A DNA stretch of 64,000 nt from SpSt-333 sp964371615 (GCA_964371615.1 CAYJMS010000002.1:248001-312000), one strand, 5' to 3'. Numbered from the stretch's first letter, positions 8,887 through 17,516 are shown. The notes: a model not told the origin generated them from the sequence alone. Numbers and translations are program-made.

Positions 8887-10194
8887 CTATACTGATTTAA
8901 ATAACGTTCCCGCATCCAGCCCACCCTTGATTGAATCAAGGATGCCTTGAAATTTCCACGTTGCATACCGACCAATTGGATAAATATCATTTTGCCGTAA
9001 CATGGAAATCATATCCTCTTTCCATCGCGAACCGGGATAGTTCCATGTATATGCTACGTCAATCCACGTCGGATCAATGACGTCGATCTCGGCAATAAAT
9101 CCCAGGTCTTGCAGTTCCTTTACCGCCAATACTGCAAACGTGTCGATTTCCTGTTGACTCGGCGAAGCGCCTCCGACGAATGATTTTTCTACGTAGAGAC
9201 TGACGTAATCGCCGGTTCTTTTAGATACCGGCAGGAAATTCGGATCGACATTATTATAGAATCCGATACGATGGAATCCTGATGCGGAATTCGGGAAATA
9301 GATCCAATGATCTTCGATGTCTCTCAATCCTTTTCGTGCACCAATATTCAAAACTATGACCGACGTATAAGGATCTTGTCTGGATTCGACCGAAATACCC
9401 GTCATATTTTGCATGGTATTCAACGGCAATGTGGAAATTAACCTATCATACCGTAGTGTCGAACCGTCGAAGAAGGTTAATTGTTTATTCTGGATATTAA
9501 TCTGGCTTACACCGGCATTGAATCGAATATCACATGAATGTTGCATCTGTGATGTCAAAGCGTTTAATCCGTTCTTCGGATAAACAAACGAAACATTGTA
9601 ACCGGCGGGAGCAACACGTGACGTTGCACCTTCCACTATCGATTGAATGTCGAGTGGCGTTTTGTATCCGTCTTGTGGCGCGATGTGCTTCCATAATCCC
9701 GCTGTATACATTTTATGGAAAGGATGAAAGAATAATGTAGAAAGTGTTGAGCCGAATTGATCTTCGCACCATTCATACATCGTTTCAACCGGCACCGGAC
9801 GGCGGTGTATAATTTCCTCAATAATCGTTTTCGATACCTCCAACGGCAGATATCGTAGATTATTTTGAATTGGGTACGGAACGAGACAATCAAATTGTTT
9901 AAAATATACTGACGACTTTCGGTAGTACCGTTGCAAAGTGTCAAATTGCGACAGGAATCGATGCACGGCATCATCTTGACCAAAAATCCAATGACCGCCG
10001 CCGTATTCAAAACGGTAGTCTTCTTGATCATTTTTTCTATCCGTCATTCTCAGTGATTGTGGTGGAGCGATATAGTACGATGAGCAAATACCGCCGGAGT
10101 ATAGCTGTTTCTCAAAAACTGTAAAGCCTGTGGAATATCCACAGGCTAAACCAGTAACACCGGCACCAAGAATGTATGTATTACTCTTCTCCAT
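8887..10194 (-). CDS. FAD-dependent oxidoreductase, UDP-galactopyranose mutase/protoporphyrinogen oxidase-like
   Basis: A 435-residue flavoprotein. The N-terminus TYILGAGVTGLACGY is a dinucleotide-binding GxGxxG fold, followed by FEKQLYSGGICSSY and FEYGGGHWIFG, as in the amine-oxidase/UGM class. CLVPYPIQNNLRYLP resembles the substrate-side segment of UGM-like enzymes, and the C-terminus ends near YPIGRYATWKFQGILDS, where this class makes its last FAD contact. In glycan clusters such proteins are usually annotated as LPS-biosynthesis oxidoreductases. Its 5' end overlaps the 3' end of the EF-G-like gene by 14 nt. It is too divergent to be called a true Glf without alignment. Confidence 0.75.
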   Translation of the reverse strand: MEKSNTYILGAGVTGLACGYSTGFTVFEKQLYSGGICSSYYIAPPQSLRMTDRKNDQEDYRFEYGGGHWIFGQDDAVHRFLSQFDTLQRYYRKSSVYFKQFDCLVPYPIQNNLRYLPLEVSKTIIEEIIHRRPVPVETMYEWCEDQFGSTLSTLFFHPFHKMYTAGLWKHIAPQDGYKTPLDIQSIVEGATSRVAPAGYNVSFVYPKNGLNALTSQMQHSCDIRFNAGVSQINIQNKQLTFFDGSTLRYDRLISTLPLNTMQNMTGISVESRQDPYTSVIVLNIGARKGLRDIEDHWIYFPNSASGFHRIGFYNNVDPNFLPVSKRTGDYVSLYVEKSFVGGASPSQQEIDTFAVLAVKELQDLGFIAEIDVIDPTWIDVAYTWNYPGSRWKEDMISMLRQNDIYPIGRYATWKFQGILDSIKGGLDAGTLFKSV

Positions 10195-12292
10195 GTTTTG
10201 TTTTTTCGTATTCGGCGACGATCTTTTCCATGACGTCGCGCGGAACTTCGTCGTAGTACGAGAACTTCTGGCGATGGATGCCGCGTCCCTGTGTCATGGA
10301 GCGGAGCGTGGTGGAATAACGGTAGAGTTCCTTTAACGGAACGGTCGCTTTAATGATCTGGTGCGATCCGTCGGTGTCCATACCCGCAATCTTGCCGCGG
10401 CGGCTGGAGAGGTCTCCCATCACGTCTCCCATATGGTCTTCCGGGACGATTACTTCCACATCGTAGATCGGTTCGAGCAGTATCGGCTTGGCTTCCTTGA
10501 ATCCTTTTTTGAACGCCTGAATGGAAGCCATCTTGAACGACATTTCGTCCGAATCCACATCGTGATACGAACCGTCGAACAGCGTCACTTTTACGTCCAC
10601 CACCTGATAACCGGCGATGACGCCGCGATCCATCGCTTCGATCACTCCTTTTTCCACTGCGGGAATAAACCGGCCGGGAACCACGCCGCCGACGATCGCA
10701 TTTTCGAATTCAAATCCCACGCCGCGTTGCTGCGGTGCGATCTTAAGATGCACATGGCCGTACTGTCCGCGGCCGCCGGATTGTTTCTTATGCTTGAACT
10801 CCGCGTCGTCCGCTTTACCGCGGATTGTTTCGCGGTACGGAATACGGGGCTCGATCAGATCGACCTCCACGCCGAACTTCTCTTTCAGGCGCTTGGTGAT
10901 AATCGTCAGGTGCAATTCTCCCTGTCCGGCGACGACGGTCTGTTTGATCTCGGGATCGTATTTATAGACGAACGTCGGATCTTCCTCGTGCAGCGTATGC
11001 AGTCCGCTTCCCACTTTGTCCTCGTCCCCTTTGGATTTGGAGACAAGCGCGGAAGTGATGACCGGATCGGGGAATTTAATGGGAGTATAAATAACGGGGA
11101 AAGATTTCGACGAGAGCGTGTTGTTGGTATGCGTGTCTTTCAGTTTGACGACCGCTCCGAGATCGCCGGCGTGAAGTTTGGCGACCTCTTTACGGTCCCT
11201 GCCGTTCATTACGTAGACCATTCCCAGCCGTTCCGGCTTGTTGTTCGCTTCGTTCAGCATATCCTGCCCCGGCGCAACGACGCCGGTGTATACTTTAAAG
11301 AATGAAAGTTCGCCGACATGATGTTCGGATACGGTCTTGAAGACGAACAGCGACGATTCCAGTTTATCCGTAACGGAAACTTCGATCTCTTTATTCGTTA
11401 CCGCGTCCATTGCCGGGACTTTGACCAGTTCGTTCGGCGGCGGACAATAGGATGCGACGAATTGCATCGTGTTCAGCACGCCGATATTCGCGGAACCGCC
11501 GGCGGCGAAAATCGGATAGATCTTCCGTTCGACCAGTCCACGGTGCAGTCCTTTGGTAATATCTTCTTCGCTCAGCGTACCGTTGCTGAAGAATTTTTCC
11601 AGCATCACTTCGTCCGATTCGGCGATCTTTTCGATCAGTTCTTCGTGCAATGCGGTGGATTTTTCCTTCAGTTCTGCCGGGATATCCTCTTCGGTATACT
11701 TTCCGTTTCCGTTCGGCGTAAAGACCAGTTTTTTCATCCGCAGCACGTCGATCACGGAGGTGCATCCGAGTCCCTGATTGAGTGGGTAAGTGATCACCAC
11801 GGCGTCGTTGCTGCAGCGTTCTTTAATGGCGTGAATGGCGGAATCGAAATCCGATTTATCCCCGTCCACTTTGGTGACGACAAACATGGAGGGAATTCCG
11901 TATTCCTTCACATAGTTCCAGACAATTTCCGTACCGACTTCGACCCCTTCAAAACTTTTAACAAACGTGACGGCCGTGTCGGACACACGCAGCGCCGCGT
12001 TCACTTCTCCCGTAAAATCGGTATAGCCCGGGGTGTCGAGGATGTTGATCTTAATGCCGTCGATATCGGTCACCAGCACGGAGGTGTTGATGGAAATCTT
12101 TCGTTCAATTTCGTCGGGATGGTAATCGGAAACGGTGTTGCCGTCCTCCACTTTTCCCTGTCGATTGATCACGCCGGTGGCGTAGAGCGCCGCTTCTGAA
12201 AAGGACGTCTTGCCTGAGCCGCCGTGACCGATGAATGCAATGGTGCGGATATGGGAGGTCGGATATTCTTTATGATTGTTTTGTTGACTCAC
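10181..12292 (-). CDS. Elongation factor G-like GTPase (EF-G paralogue)
   Basis: A 703-residue translational GTPase with the complete EF-G layout. G1 is GHGGSGKT (22-29), G3 is DTPGYTDF (86-93), then come domains II-V ending in an EF-G-type domain V (PIYDVEVIVPEDHMGDVMGD). Two differences mark it as a paralogue, not canonical FusA. The switch I segment is ERKISI instead of ERGITI, and the guanine-specificity motif reads TKVD (140-143) instead of NKxD. Paralogues of this class are proposed to act in ribosome recycling or under stress. Start is GTG at 12292 with AGGAG five bases upstream. It is not in a str operon (no rpsL, rpsG or tuf nearby), which also argues for the paralogue. Confidence 0.93.
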   Translation of the reverse strand: MSQQNNHKEYPTSHIRTIAFIGHGGSGKTSFSEAALYATGVINRQGKVEDGNTVSDYHPDEIERKISINTSVLVTDIDGIKINILDTPGYTDFTGEVNAALRVSDTAVTFVKSFEGVEVGTEIVWNYVKEYGIPSMFVVTKVDGDKSDFDSAIHAIKERCSNDAVVITYPLNQGLGCTSVIDVLRMKKLVFTPNGNGKYTEEDIPAELKEKSTALHEELIEKIAESDEVMLEKFFSNGTLSEEDITKGLHRGLVERKIYPIFAAGGSANIGVLNTMQFVASYCPPPNELVKVPAMDAVTNKEIEVSVTDKLESSLFVFKTVSEHHVGELSFFKVYTGVVAPGQDMLNEANNKPERLGMVYVMNGRDRKEVAKLHAGDLGAVVKLKDTHTNNTLSSKSFPVIYTPIKFPDPVITSALVSKSKGDEDKVGSGLHTLHEEDPTFVYKYDPEIKQTVVAGQGELHLTIITKRLKEKFGVEVDLIEPRIPYRETIRGKADDAEFKHKKQSGGRGQYGHVHLKIAPQQRGVGFEFENAIVGGVVPGRFIPAVEKGVIEAMDRGVIAGYQVVDVKVTLFDGSYHDVDSDEMSFKMASIQAFKKGFKEAKPILLEPIYDVEVIVPEDHMGDVMGDLSSRRGKIAGMDTDGSHQIIKATVPLKELYRYSTTLRSMTQGRGIHRQKFSYYDEVPRDVMEKIVAEYEKTKHGEE

Positions 12293-12333
12293 AGGTACTC
12301 CTATACATAATGGTGTAAAGAAATGTGAGGAGG

Positions 12334-12366
12334 ATCGTCACCGGGGGAGGAACGTTCTGTGACGAT
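12334..12366. other. Inverted repeat between DUF948 and EF-G-like genes
   Basis: ATCGTCAC at 12334-12341 pairs with GTGACGAT at 12359-12366, leaving a 17-nt G-rich loop. It sits in the 102-bp gap after the DUF948 stop. There is no T-run after it on the minus strand, so a terminator role is unproven. Confidence 0.35.
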
Positions 12367-12394
12367 GCGACCGGCATGGGTGCAGAAGAAAGAA

Positions 12395-12793
12395 CTATTC
12401 GGAAATTGATCCGCGCGTGACGCGACCGAGGAACGCCGACACTCCCCGGATGATCCCGCCGATGGTGTTCATCACTTCCATGATCGGAGATTCGACCGCA
12501 TCCTGGAGGCGCCGTTCGAATGCGGCAACATTATCGGCAATTCCTTTAATCGTCTCCACCGACTGCTTGACCGAGTCGAGCTGTTCGTCGAAGTTCACCA
12601 CGATGGTCCGGAGTTTTGCGGTGATGACCTCCAGGTTGTCGAGAGTCGGAATTGCTTTGGCGGAGAATTGTTTGAGATTCTGGTCGACGGTGCCGAGCAC
12701 TTCGCGCAATTTCGACAGGACAACGATCATGTAGATCGCGAGTGCGGATAACGACAGCAGAATAATGATCTGTGCGATGAGTAATAGGTCCAC
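12395..12793 (-). CDS. DUF948 domain-containing membrane protein
   Basis: A 132-residue protein with one N-terminal transmembrane helix (LLLIAQIIILLSLSALAIYM) followed by a long amphipathic helical region (residues 25-100) such as VDQNLKQFSAKAIPTLDNL, the typical DUF948 architecture. The C-terminal tail is basic (FLGRVTRGS). Start is GTG at 12793, chosen because AAAGGAG lies six bases upstream. It is directly downstream of a YtxH gene, a common pairing seen with envelope stress proteins. Molecular function is unknown. Confidence 0.85.
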   Translation of the reverse strand: MDLLLIAQIIILLSLSALAIYMIVVLSKLREVLGTVDQNLKQFSAKAIPTLDNLEVITAKLRTIVVNFDEQLDSVKQSVETIKGIADNVAAFERRLQDAVESPIMEVMNTIGGIIRGVSAFLGRVTRGSISE

Positions 12794-12811
12794 GACGGAC
12801 TCCTTTAAAAA

Positions 12812-13171
12812 TTATTTATGAGCGTGCTTTTCGCCCTTGGGGGTCGTTTCCGGTGCCGGCCCCTTGGTCTTCGCGTCAACGAGAATTTTCTCGGCGTCGC
12901 CCAGCAGCGATTCGGCTCGTTTCTTCGCTTCGGCAATCAATCCTTCGGAGCGCTTCTTCCCTTCGTTGATGATATCCACCGCTTTGTTCCGCGCAGCGCT
13001 CACGTACTCTTCGGTATCCTCCGCCACTTCTCCCGCTTTGGTCTTGATGTCCGCGCGGAGTTCTTTCCCCGGCTTCGGTGCGTACAACAACGCGATCACG
13101 GCGCCGATCACGCCGCCGGCAAGAAATCCGATGAGAAAACTGCTTTTGTTGTTGTCTTCATTATCTGCCAT
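12812..13171 (-). CDS. YtxH domain-containing protein
   Basis: A 119-residue protein. The YtxH signature is clear: SSFLIGFLAGGVIGAVIALL (glycine-zipper transmembrane helix) followed by YAPKPGKELRADIKTKAG. The remainder is a charged coiled-coil-like helix rich in Ala, Lys and Glu. The family is associated with the general stress response in Bacillus, but its activity is not known. An 18-bp gap separates it from the DUF948 gene, so the two are probably cotranscribed. Confidence 0.9.
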   Translation of the reverse strand: MADNEDNNKSSFLIGFLAGGVIGAVIALLYAPKPGKELRADIKTKAGEVAEDTEEYVSAARNKAVDIINEGKKRSEGLIAEAKKRAESLLGDAEKILVDAKTKGPAPETTPKGEKHAHK

Positions 13172-13260
13172 GATGAACCTCGACTGATTTTTTTTTGTGA
13201 AACTTTTACTGTGATAAAAGTGGATAAAAAATCCCGCAAATGCAAGTACGACAACAGAAC

Positions 13261-13295
13261 CCCGTACCGCATCACGATACCGGATGCGGTACGGG
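13261..13295 (-). terminator. Strong hairpin downstream of the bS22-like gene
   Basis: CCCGTACCGCATC (13261-13273) pairs perfectly with GATGCGGTACGGG (13283-13295): a 13-bp GC-rich stem with a 9-nt loop, 8 nt beyond the TAA of the mini ribosomal protein gene. No T-tract follows immediately on the minus strand; a short T-run comes about 35 nt later. It probably protects or terminates the transcript, but it is not a textbook intrinsic terminator. Confidence 0.6.
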
Positions 13296-13303
13296 AACAG
13301 TTG

Positions 13304-13399
13304 TTAACGGTTCTTCTTCTTATGTCTCATCTTCCGGAGACGTTTTTTCCGTTTATGCGTTGCCATTTTATGGCGTTTACGTTTTTTCCCGCTTGGCAT
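13304..13399 (-). CDS. AURKAIP1/COX24 domain mini protein (bS22/mS38-like), 31 aa
   Basis: A 31-residue extremely basic protein beginning MPSGKKRKRHKMATHKRKKR and ending in RHKKKNR. This is the AURKAIP1/COX24 domain, found in mitochondrial mS38 and in tiny bacterial ribosomal proteins such as mycobacterial bS22. It presumably binds 16S rRNA in the small subunit. The ORF extends upstream to 13498, but the start at 13399 is fixed by a perfect AGGAGG at 13405-13410, five bases before the ATG, and by the conserved MPSGKKRKRHK start. It is easily missed by gene callers because of its size. Confidence 0.88.
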   Translation of the reverse strand: MPSGKKRKRHKMATHKRKKRLRKMRHKKKNR

Positions 13400-13404
13400 G
13401 AAGA

Positions 13405-13410
13405 CCTCCT
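13405..13410 (-). promoter_or_regulatory. Shine-Dalgarno AGGAGG that fixes the bS22-like start
   Basis: A perfect anti-16S match five bases before the ATG at 13399. Many other genes here have weak or no Shine-Dalgarno, so this one is notable and excludes the longer upstream start. Confidence 0.75.
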
Positions 13411-13419
13411 TTCGTTCTG

Positions 13420-14259
13420 TTAATGTTGATGAAGAATTTCTTTGGCGCGCTGTCCCGCCAGCGAATTCGGGTCGATATCGATCGCTTTTTGCAGCCACTG
13501 TTTCGACTCTTCGACCTTACTGTCGCTCAGCAAAATCACACCCAGATTGAACATCGCCATCTGGTGTTTAGGATCGACAACAAGGGCTTTTTTTATCTCT
13601 TTAAGGGCTGTTTCGATATCCCCGGTTTCATAATAGCAGATCCCCAAATCGACCATCGCGTCCGTTTTTTTCGGCATCCGGCGGATATATGCCTTATACG
13701 ATTCAATCGCGCGGGGAAACATCCGCGCATCGTGCAGGGCGTTTGCCAGCTGCAGCATCGCTTCGGCATTGGTGGAATCGGCCTTCACGGCGCTTTCCAG
13801 CAGCATAATTCTCTGCAGAATGTCCTTATCCGGCGCAGCCGGCTGCACATTCGTCTGTTGTTCCGTTTGCGGCGGAGCGGCAGTCGGAGCGTTCTGCGAT
13901 TCGATAATGACGATAACAATGACCAGTGCGGCAAAGGCGATGACAAGCTGCATAGTCAGAGACATTTTCTTTTTCCCCTTCGCTTTCGGCTCCGCAGCGG
14001 AAGAGATGACGCGACGGGAAGGTGCCGCGGTCGGTATGGCAGGTATCAGCGCAGAACCGCAGGCAAAACATTTTTCCGATCCGGCGGTATTCGGCACACC
14101 GCACGATTGGCAGATGACTGTGGACGGAGTTGTGTGTTCCGGATGTTCGGATGCGGGAGCACCGGGTGTTTCTTCACGTTTCCGGCCGCACGAAGGACAA
14201 AATTTATCGGCAGGCTGCACAGAGGTGCCGCAATGGGGGCAGAACAATTTATCAGACAT
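13420..14259 (-). CDS. Zinc-ribbon, single-TM, TPR-repeat protein
   Basis: A 279-residue membrane-anchored protein. Two N-terminal zinc ribbons (CPHCGTSVQPADKFCPSCG and CQSCGVPNTAGSEKCFACG) are followed by a transmembrane helix near residues 105-122 (LVIAFAALVIVIVIIES). A Pro/Gln-rich linker then leads to at least three TPR motifs from about residue 150 to the end (for example AIESYKAYIRRMPKKTDAMV and ALKEIKKALVVDPKHQMAMF). TPRs scaffold protein complexes; the partner is unknown. It sits between HU and the bS22-like gene with short gaps, so it probably shares their transcript. Confidence 0.85.
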   Translation of the reverse strand: MSDKLFCPHCGTSVQPADKFCPSCGRKREETPGAPASEHPEHTTPSTVICQSCGVPNTAGSEKCFACGSALIPAIPTAAPSRRVISSAAEPKAKGKKKMSLTMQLVIAFAALVIVIVIIESQNAPTAAPPQTEQQTNVQPAAPDKDILQRIMLLESAVKADSTNAEAMLQLANALHDARMFPRAIESYKAYIRRMPKKTDAMVDLGICYYETGDIETALKEIKKALVVDPKHQMAMFNLGVILLSDSKVEESKQWLQKAIDIDPNSLAGQRAKEILHQH

Positions 14260-14271
14260 ACGCGCTACAGA

Positions 14272-14568
14272 TCATCCTAACGTTTTTTTGAGGTTTTCAT
14301 TCACGACACTTTTCAGCTCTTTGGAGACTTTAAAGATCGGTACATAGTGATCTTCCACCGGCACCTGTTCGCCGGTGCGGGGATTGCGTGCCATGCGTCC
14401 TTTGCGTTTTTTCACTTTAAAACTTCCGAAGCCGCGGATTTCGATATTCTTCCCGTCGCGCAGCGACGCGATCACGGTCTGGATGAATCCGTCTACGACC
14501 GCTTCCGTTTCAACTTTCGTCAATCCGGTACCCGACGCAATAATGTCGACTATATCAGCTTTTGTCAC
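14272..14568 (-). CDS. HU/IHF family DNA-binding protein
   Basis: A 98-residue nucleoid protein covering the whole HU fold: the helical N-terminus MTKADIVDIIASGTGLTK, the hallmark GFGSFKVKKRKGRMARNPRT (beta-arm entry and proline-bearing tip) and a C-terminal helix KELKSVVNENLKKTL. It bends DNA as a dimer. Start is GTG at 14568 with AGGAG seven bases upstream. The FKVKKRKGR and GRMARNP features are shared by HU and IHF, so the subtype is left open. Confidence 0.94.
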   Translation of the reverse strand: MTKADIVDIIASGTGLTKVETEAVVDGFIQTVIASLRDGKNIEIRGFGSFKVKKRKGRMARNPRTGEQVPVEDHYVPIFKVSKELKSVVNENLKKTLG

Positions 14569-14583
14569 GGCAACACTCCTCTG

Positions 14584-15483
14584 TTATGGTTGTACGTATC
14601 GATACTGGACGATCGACTGGTGTAACAATTCGTCGCGCCATCGCGCAACTTCCCCCCGCATTTCGCCGAACAGCATGTCTGAAAGTTTTTCCTTTTTCTT
14701 TTCTTTAATAATCTTCGGCGACCGGTCGATACCGGCAAGTTCCGCCGCGATCATAATCGCATCCTGATACGTTCCGAGCGTATCGATCAAATGAAGTTGG
14801 TACGCTTTGCGGCCCGTATACACCCTGCCGTCCGCCAATTTTCGCACCGATTCCTTCGGCAGTTTCCGTTCTTCCGCCACTGCGGAGATGAACTGATCGT
14901 GCACATCGTCGATCATCTCCTGAAAATATTTTTTATCCGCCGCATCCATCGCGCGGAACGGCGATCCGGAATCCTTCAACTTGCCGCTCTTGATGGTGGT
15001 GGACGAGACGCCGATCTTCTCCAGAAGATCGTTCACATGCATAAATTGCGAGATGACGCCGATGCTTCCGGTGATTGTTCCCGGATTTGCCACGATACGA
15101 TCCGCACCGAGCGCCGCATAGTACCCGCCGCTCGCGGCTACCGATCCCATCGATACTACAACCGGCTTGCCGTACTCGCGGGTCTTCTTCACCTCTTCGT
15201 AGATCTCCTGACTGGGGGCGACGCCGCCGCCGGGGGATTCTATCCTGAACACAATGGCCCGCACGCCGACATTCTCGCGGTACCGCTTGAATTGCCGGAC
15301 AATATTTTGCGAGGTGACTATCGGTTCGTTCAATTCAATGATGGCCACCGTTCCGCCGCTTCCATACTCCACATCCTCGGTGTCGCTACCCGAGAACATT
15401 GACATAAAGACGATGACGATGAAACCAAAGAATAAAAAGAGGAAGCCGAATATCCCCAAAAGCCATTTAGCAGTTTTGCTCAT
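14584..15483 (-). CDS. sppA: Signal peptide peptidase SppA (S49)
   Basis: A 299-residue short-form SppA that degrades released signal peptides in the inner membrane. One N-terminal transmembrane helix (residues 7-28) precedes an S49 domain. The nucleophile is Ser118 in GSVAASGGYYAALGADRI, and the general-base lysine is Lys170 in KSGKLKDSGSPFR. RIESPGGGVAPSQEIYE is the conserved oxyanion-side loop. Length and motif spacing match Bacillus-type SppA, not the double-length E. coli protein. It lies 15 bp upstream of HU. Confidence 0.94.
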   Translation of the reverse strand: MSKTAKWLLGIFGFLFLFFGFIVIVFMSMFSGSDTEDVEYGSGGTVAIIELNEPIVTSQNIVRQFKRYRENVGVRAIVFRIESPGGGVAPSQEIYEEVKKTREYGKPVVVSMGSVAASGGYYAALGADRIVANPGTITGSIGVISQFMHVNDLLEKIGVSSTTIKSGKLKDSGSPFRAMDAADKKYFQEMIDDVHDQFISAVAEERKLPKESVRKLADGRVYTGRKAYQLHLIDTLGTYQDAIMIAAELAGIDRSPKIIKEKKKEKLSDMLFGEMRGEVARWRDELLHQSIVQYRYVQP

Positions 15484-15700
15484 ACTTTCTCTGAAGGTAA
15501 TCTTTGTAACCTATTGAAAATTATGGAATTGTAGCCAAAATGTCAATGAGTATTAATTGACTTGCCAGCATCACTTTTTGTAGTGCTTCAAAAGGCCGTA
15601 TCTAAGTGCCGAAATGGGGAATTGTAACTGGATTTTGGGGGATGATTAAGAAAAAGGATTAATTATGAACAGAGTAGTTGAGTAGTTGAGAATGATGAAA

Positions 15701-15754
15701 CAAATATATCGTTGCAAAATTACAAGATTGCAAGATTACAAGATTGAAGAAACT
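15701..15754 (+). repeat. TATCGTTGCAA element, copy a
   Basis: Begins CAAATATATCGTTGCAAAAT and continues with TACAAGATTGCAAGATTAC and AAGATTGAAGAAACT. The same string recurs at 15894, 36540 and 47496 in this orientation and at 31470 and 48255 inverted. Confidence 0.8.
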
Positions 15755-15893
15755 GGAGACAGAAGACTGGAGACAGAAGACTGAAGACAGAAGTCAGAAT
15801 AATGAAGAAATCTAGTAAGTGAGAAGTCCCGTAGGGCGGGCATTCTTGCCCGCCAAACATCCCCACCCCATTGAGTATTTGAGAATGATAAAA

Positions 15894-15948
15894 CAAATTA
15901 TATCGTTGCAAAATTACAAGATTGCAAGATTACATGATTGAGGAAACT
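15894..15948 (+). repeat. TATCGTTGCAA element, copy b
   Basis: Same orientation as copy a with one extra T (CAAATTATATCGTTGC) and GATTGAGGAAACTC at the far end. It is again preceded by a TTGAGTATTTGAGAATGAT string and followed by a GAAGACTGAAGACGG stutter, so the repeat unit is longer than its core. Confidence 0.8.
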
Positions 15949-16416
15949 CAATACAGAAGACTGAAGACGGAATACAGAAGTAAGTAGATTGAAGACATAT
16001 CGCCCCATTCGGGGCGAAGAAATTGTGGAATTTATAAATGTGGAATTGGGAATTGAAAACAAAACACTTACGATTGCACGGTGATCCGCCATTAAGATCG
16101 GCGGACAAGGGACACCGTGCCTACATAAGATTTGCGGAATTGAAATACAAAGATTTACGGTAATTTTCGCGAACCGAAGGACTACGACTCGTAGAGTTCG
16201 CAATACACAATCCTTAGCGTCCTTGGTGCCTTAGTGGTACATCTTTGAGACTTTACTTTTGCTTTTTTTGTGCCACCCCTAAGGGGCAGGCCGCAGGCGG
16301 GAAATTAATTTCGTGATTTTGTAGCCGCTTTTGTTTTATGGTGACCGCCGAAGGCGGACTTTTACTTTGGTGATTTGGTGCCTTGGTGGTTGATTTTGCT
16401 TTTGTTTTTGCTTTTG

Positions 16417-16440
16417 GTCGGATCTGGAGATCCGACCTAC
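16417..16440. repeat. GTCGGATC hairpin module, copy 1
   Basis: GTCGGATC and GATCCGAC are perfectly complementary around TGGA, followed by CTAC. Recurs at 20368-20391 (one base different) and 39313-39336. Confidence 0.75.
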
Positions 16441-16555
16441 ATTTCCTTTGTGATTTGGTGATTTTGTGGCAGCTTTTGCTTTTGTCCCGACAAAGTCGGG
16501 ACCCACAATACCTCTCCGCGATCTCCGCGTCCTCTGTGGTGTATCTTTTTTTTCC

Positions 16556-17503
16556 TTACGCTTTTTTCGGCGGGAAGAATTTTGACGCCAGCACTGAGAG
16601 AATCAGTATACCCATCACGACCAGCAAAGAGATTTCCACCGGGATCTTATACAGATCGACGATCATCATCTTCATTCCCACAAAGACGAGAATAATAGAG
16701 AGCCCGTATGTCAGGTAATGGAACAGTCCCATGATTCCCGCCAGCGCAAAATACAACGCACGAAGGCCGAGGATCGCAAAAACGTTTGACGTATAGACGA
16801 TGAACGGATTGCTTGTGATCGCAAGAATTGCCGGGATCGAATCGACCGCAAAGATCAGGTCGGTAGTTTCGATAAACAGGAGCACTACGAACATCGGCGT
16901 CGCTACCATTCTGCCGTCGATCTTCTCGAAGAAATGATCTCCAAAATATTTATCCGTGACCGGGAACCACTTTCTGAACGCCTTGATGACCGGATTCTTT
17001 TCCGGCTCCAGTTTCTTGTCCTTCTGCGTGATCATTTTAATTCCAGTGAAGATCAGAATCGCCCCGAAGATGTACACGGTCCAATGAAACTTGGTGATCA
17101 GTGCAACGCCGGCAAAGATGAAGATCGCCCGCATGATTAACGCACCGAGAATGCCCCAGAAGAGGATCTTGTGCTGATAGATGCCCGGAACGTGGAAGTA
17201 TGTGAAGACCATCAGAAACACGAAGACATTGTCCACGCTGAGAGATTTTTCGATCACATACCCTGTCAGGAACGCCAGCGCCGCATCTTTGTTCGTGTAT
17301 TCGCTGCCCGGTGCCATCCAGTCCCAAAAATAGTATATCAATACGTTGAAGACGAGCGCCAATGTAATCCATATTGCGGACCAGGCGAGCGCTTCCTTCA
17401 TCTTCACTTCGTGCGCAGTACGGTGAAAAACACCAAGATCGAGCGCCAGCATAAGGAGGACGAAAGCGTTAAAAAGAACCCACATCAATGTCGTTTGTTC
17501 CAT
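16556..17503 (-). CDS. TerC/Alx family integral membrane protein
   Basis: A 315-residue polytopic inner-membrane protein with about nine transmembrane segments. Signatures are DLGVFHRTAHEVKMKEAL, the acidic intramembrane motif EKSLSVDNVFVFLMVF and the second repeat FIETTDLIFAVDSIPAILAI. These two aspartate motifs mark the TerC/Alx family, implicated in metal (manganese, calcium) export and loading of exported enzymes. It starts 12 bp downstream of a zinc-ribbon gene and ends against a GT-rich repeat array. The transported ion cannot be decided from sequence. Confidence 0.93.
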   Translation of the reverse strand: MEQTTLMWVLFNAFVLLMLALDLGVFHRTAHEVKMKEALAWSAIWITLALVFNVLIYYFWDWMAPGSEYTNKDAALAFLTGYVIEKSLSVDNVFVFLMVFTYFHVPGIYQHKILFWGILGALIMRAIFIFAGVALITKFHWTVYIFGAILIFTGIKMITQKDKKLEPEKNPVIKAFRKWFPVTDKYFGDHFFEKIDGRMVATPMFVVLLFIETTDLIFAVDSIPAILAITSNPFIVYTSNVFAILGLRALYFALAGIMGLFHYLTYGLSIILVFVGMKMMIVDLYKIPVEISLLVVMGILILSVLASKFFPPKKA

Positions 17504-17516
17504 AATCCCCTAAAAG

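Larger units (their letters stand above)
15484..16555. repeat. 1.07-kb gene-free mosaic of short repeat modules
   Basis: No credible gene is present. From left to right I see: a stuttered GAGTAGTTGAGTAGTTGAG run (15672-15690), two copies of the TATCGTTGCAA element, GAAGACAGAAGACTG-type stutters (15758-15795 and about 15955-15975), a GGGCGGGCATTCTTGCCCGCC hairpin near 15834, a CACGGTG...CACCGTG inverted repeat (about 16079-16121), CGCCGAAGGCGG (about 16346), a GTCGGATC hairpin (16417-16440), CCCGAC...GTCGGG (about 16484-16501), and a GT-rich tail running into the TerC stop codon. Confidence 0.75.

Noticed and set aside
10361..12199. Two long plus-strand frames (about 310 and 290 codons)
   Set aside because: Antisense shadows of the EF-G-like gene, which shows all G motifs in the other strand.
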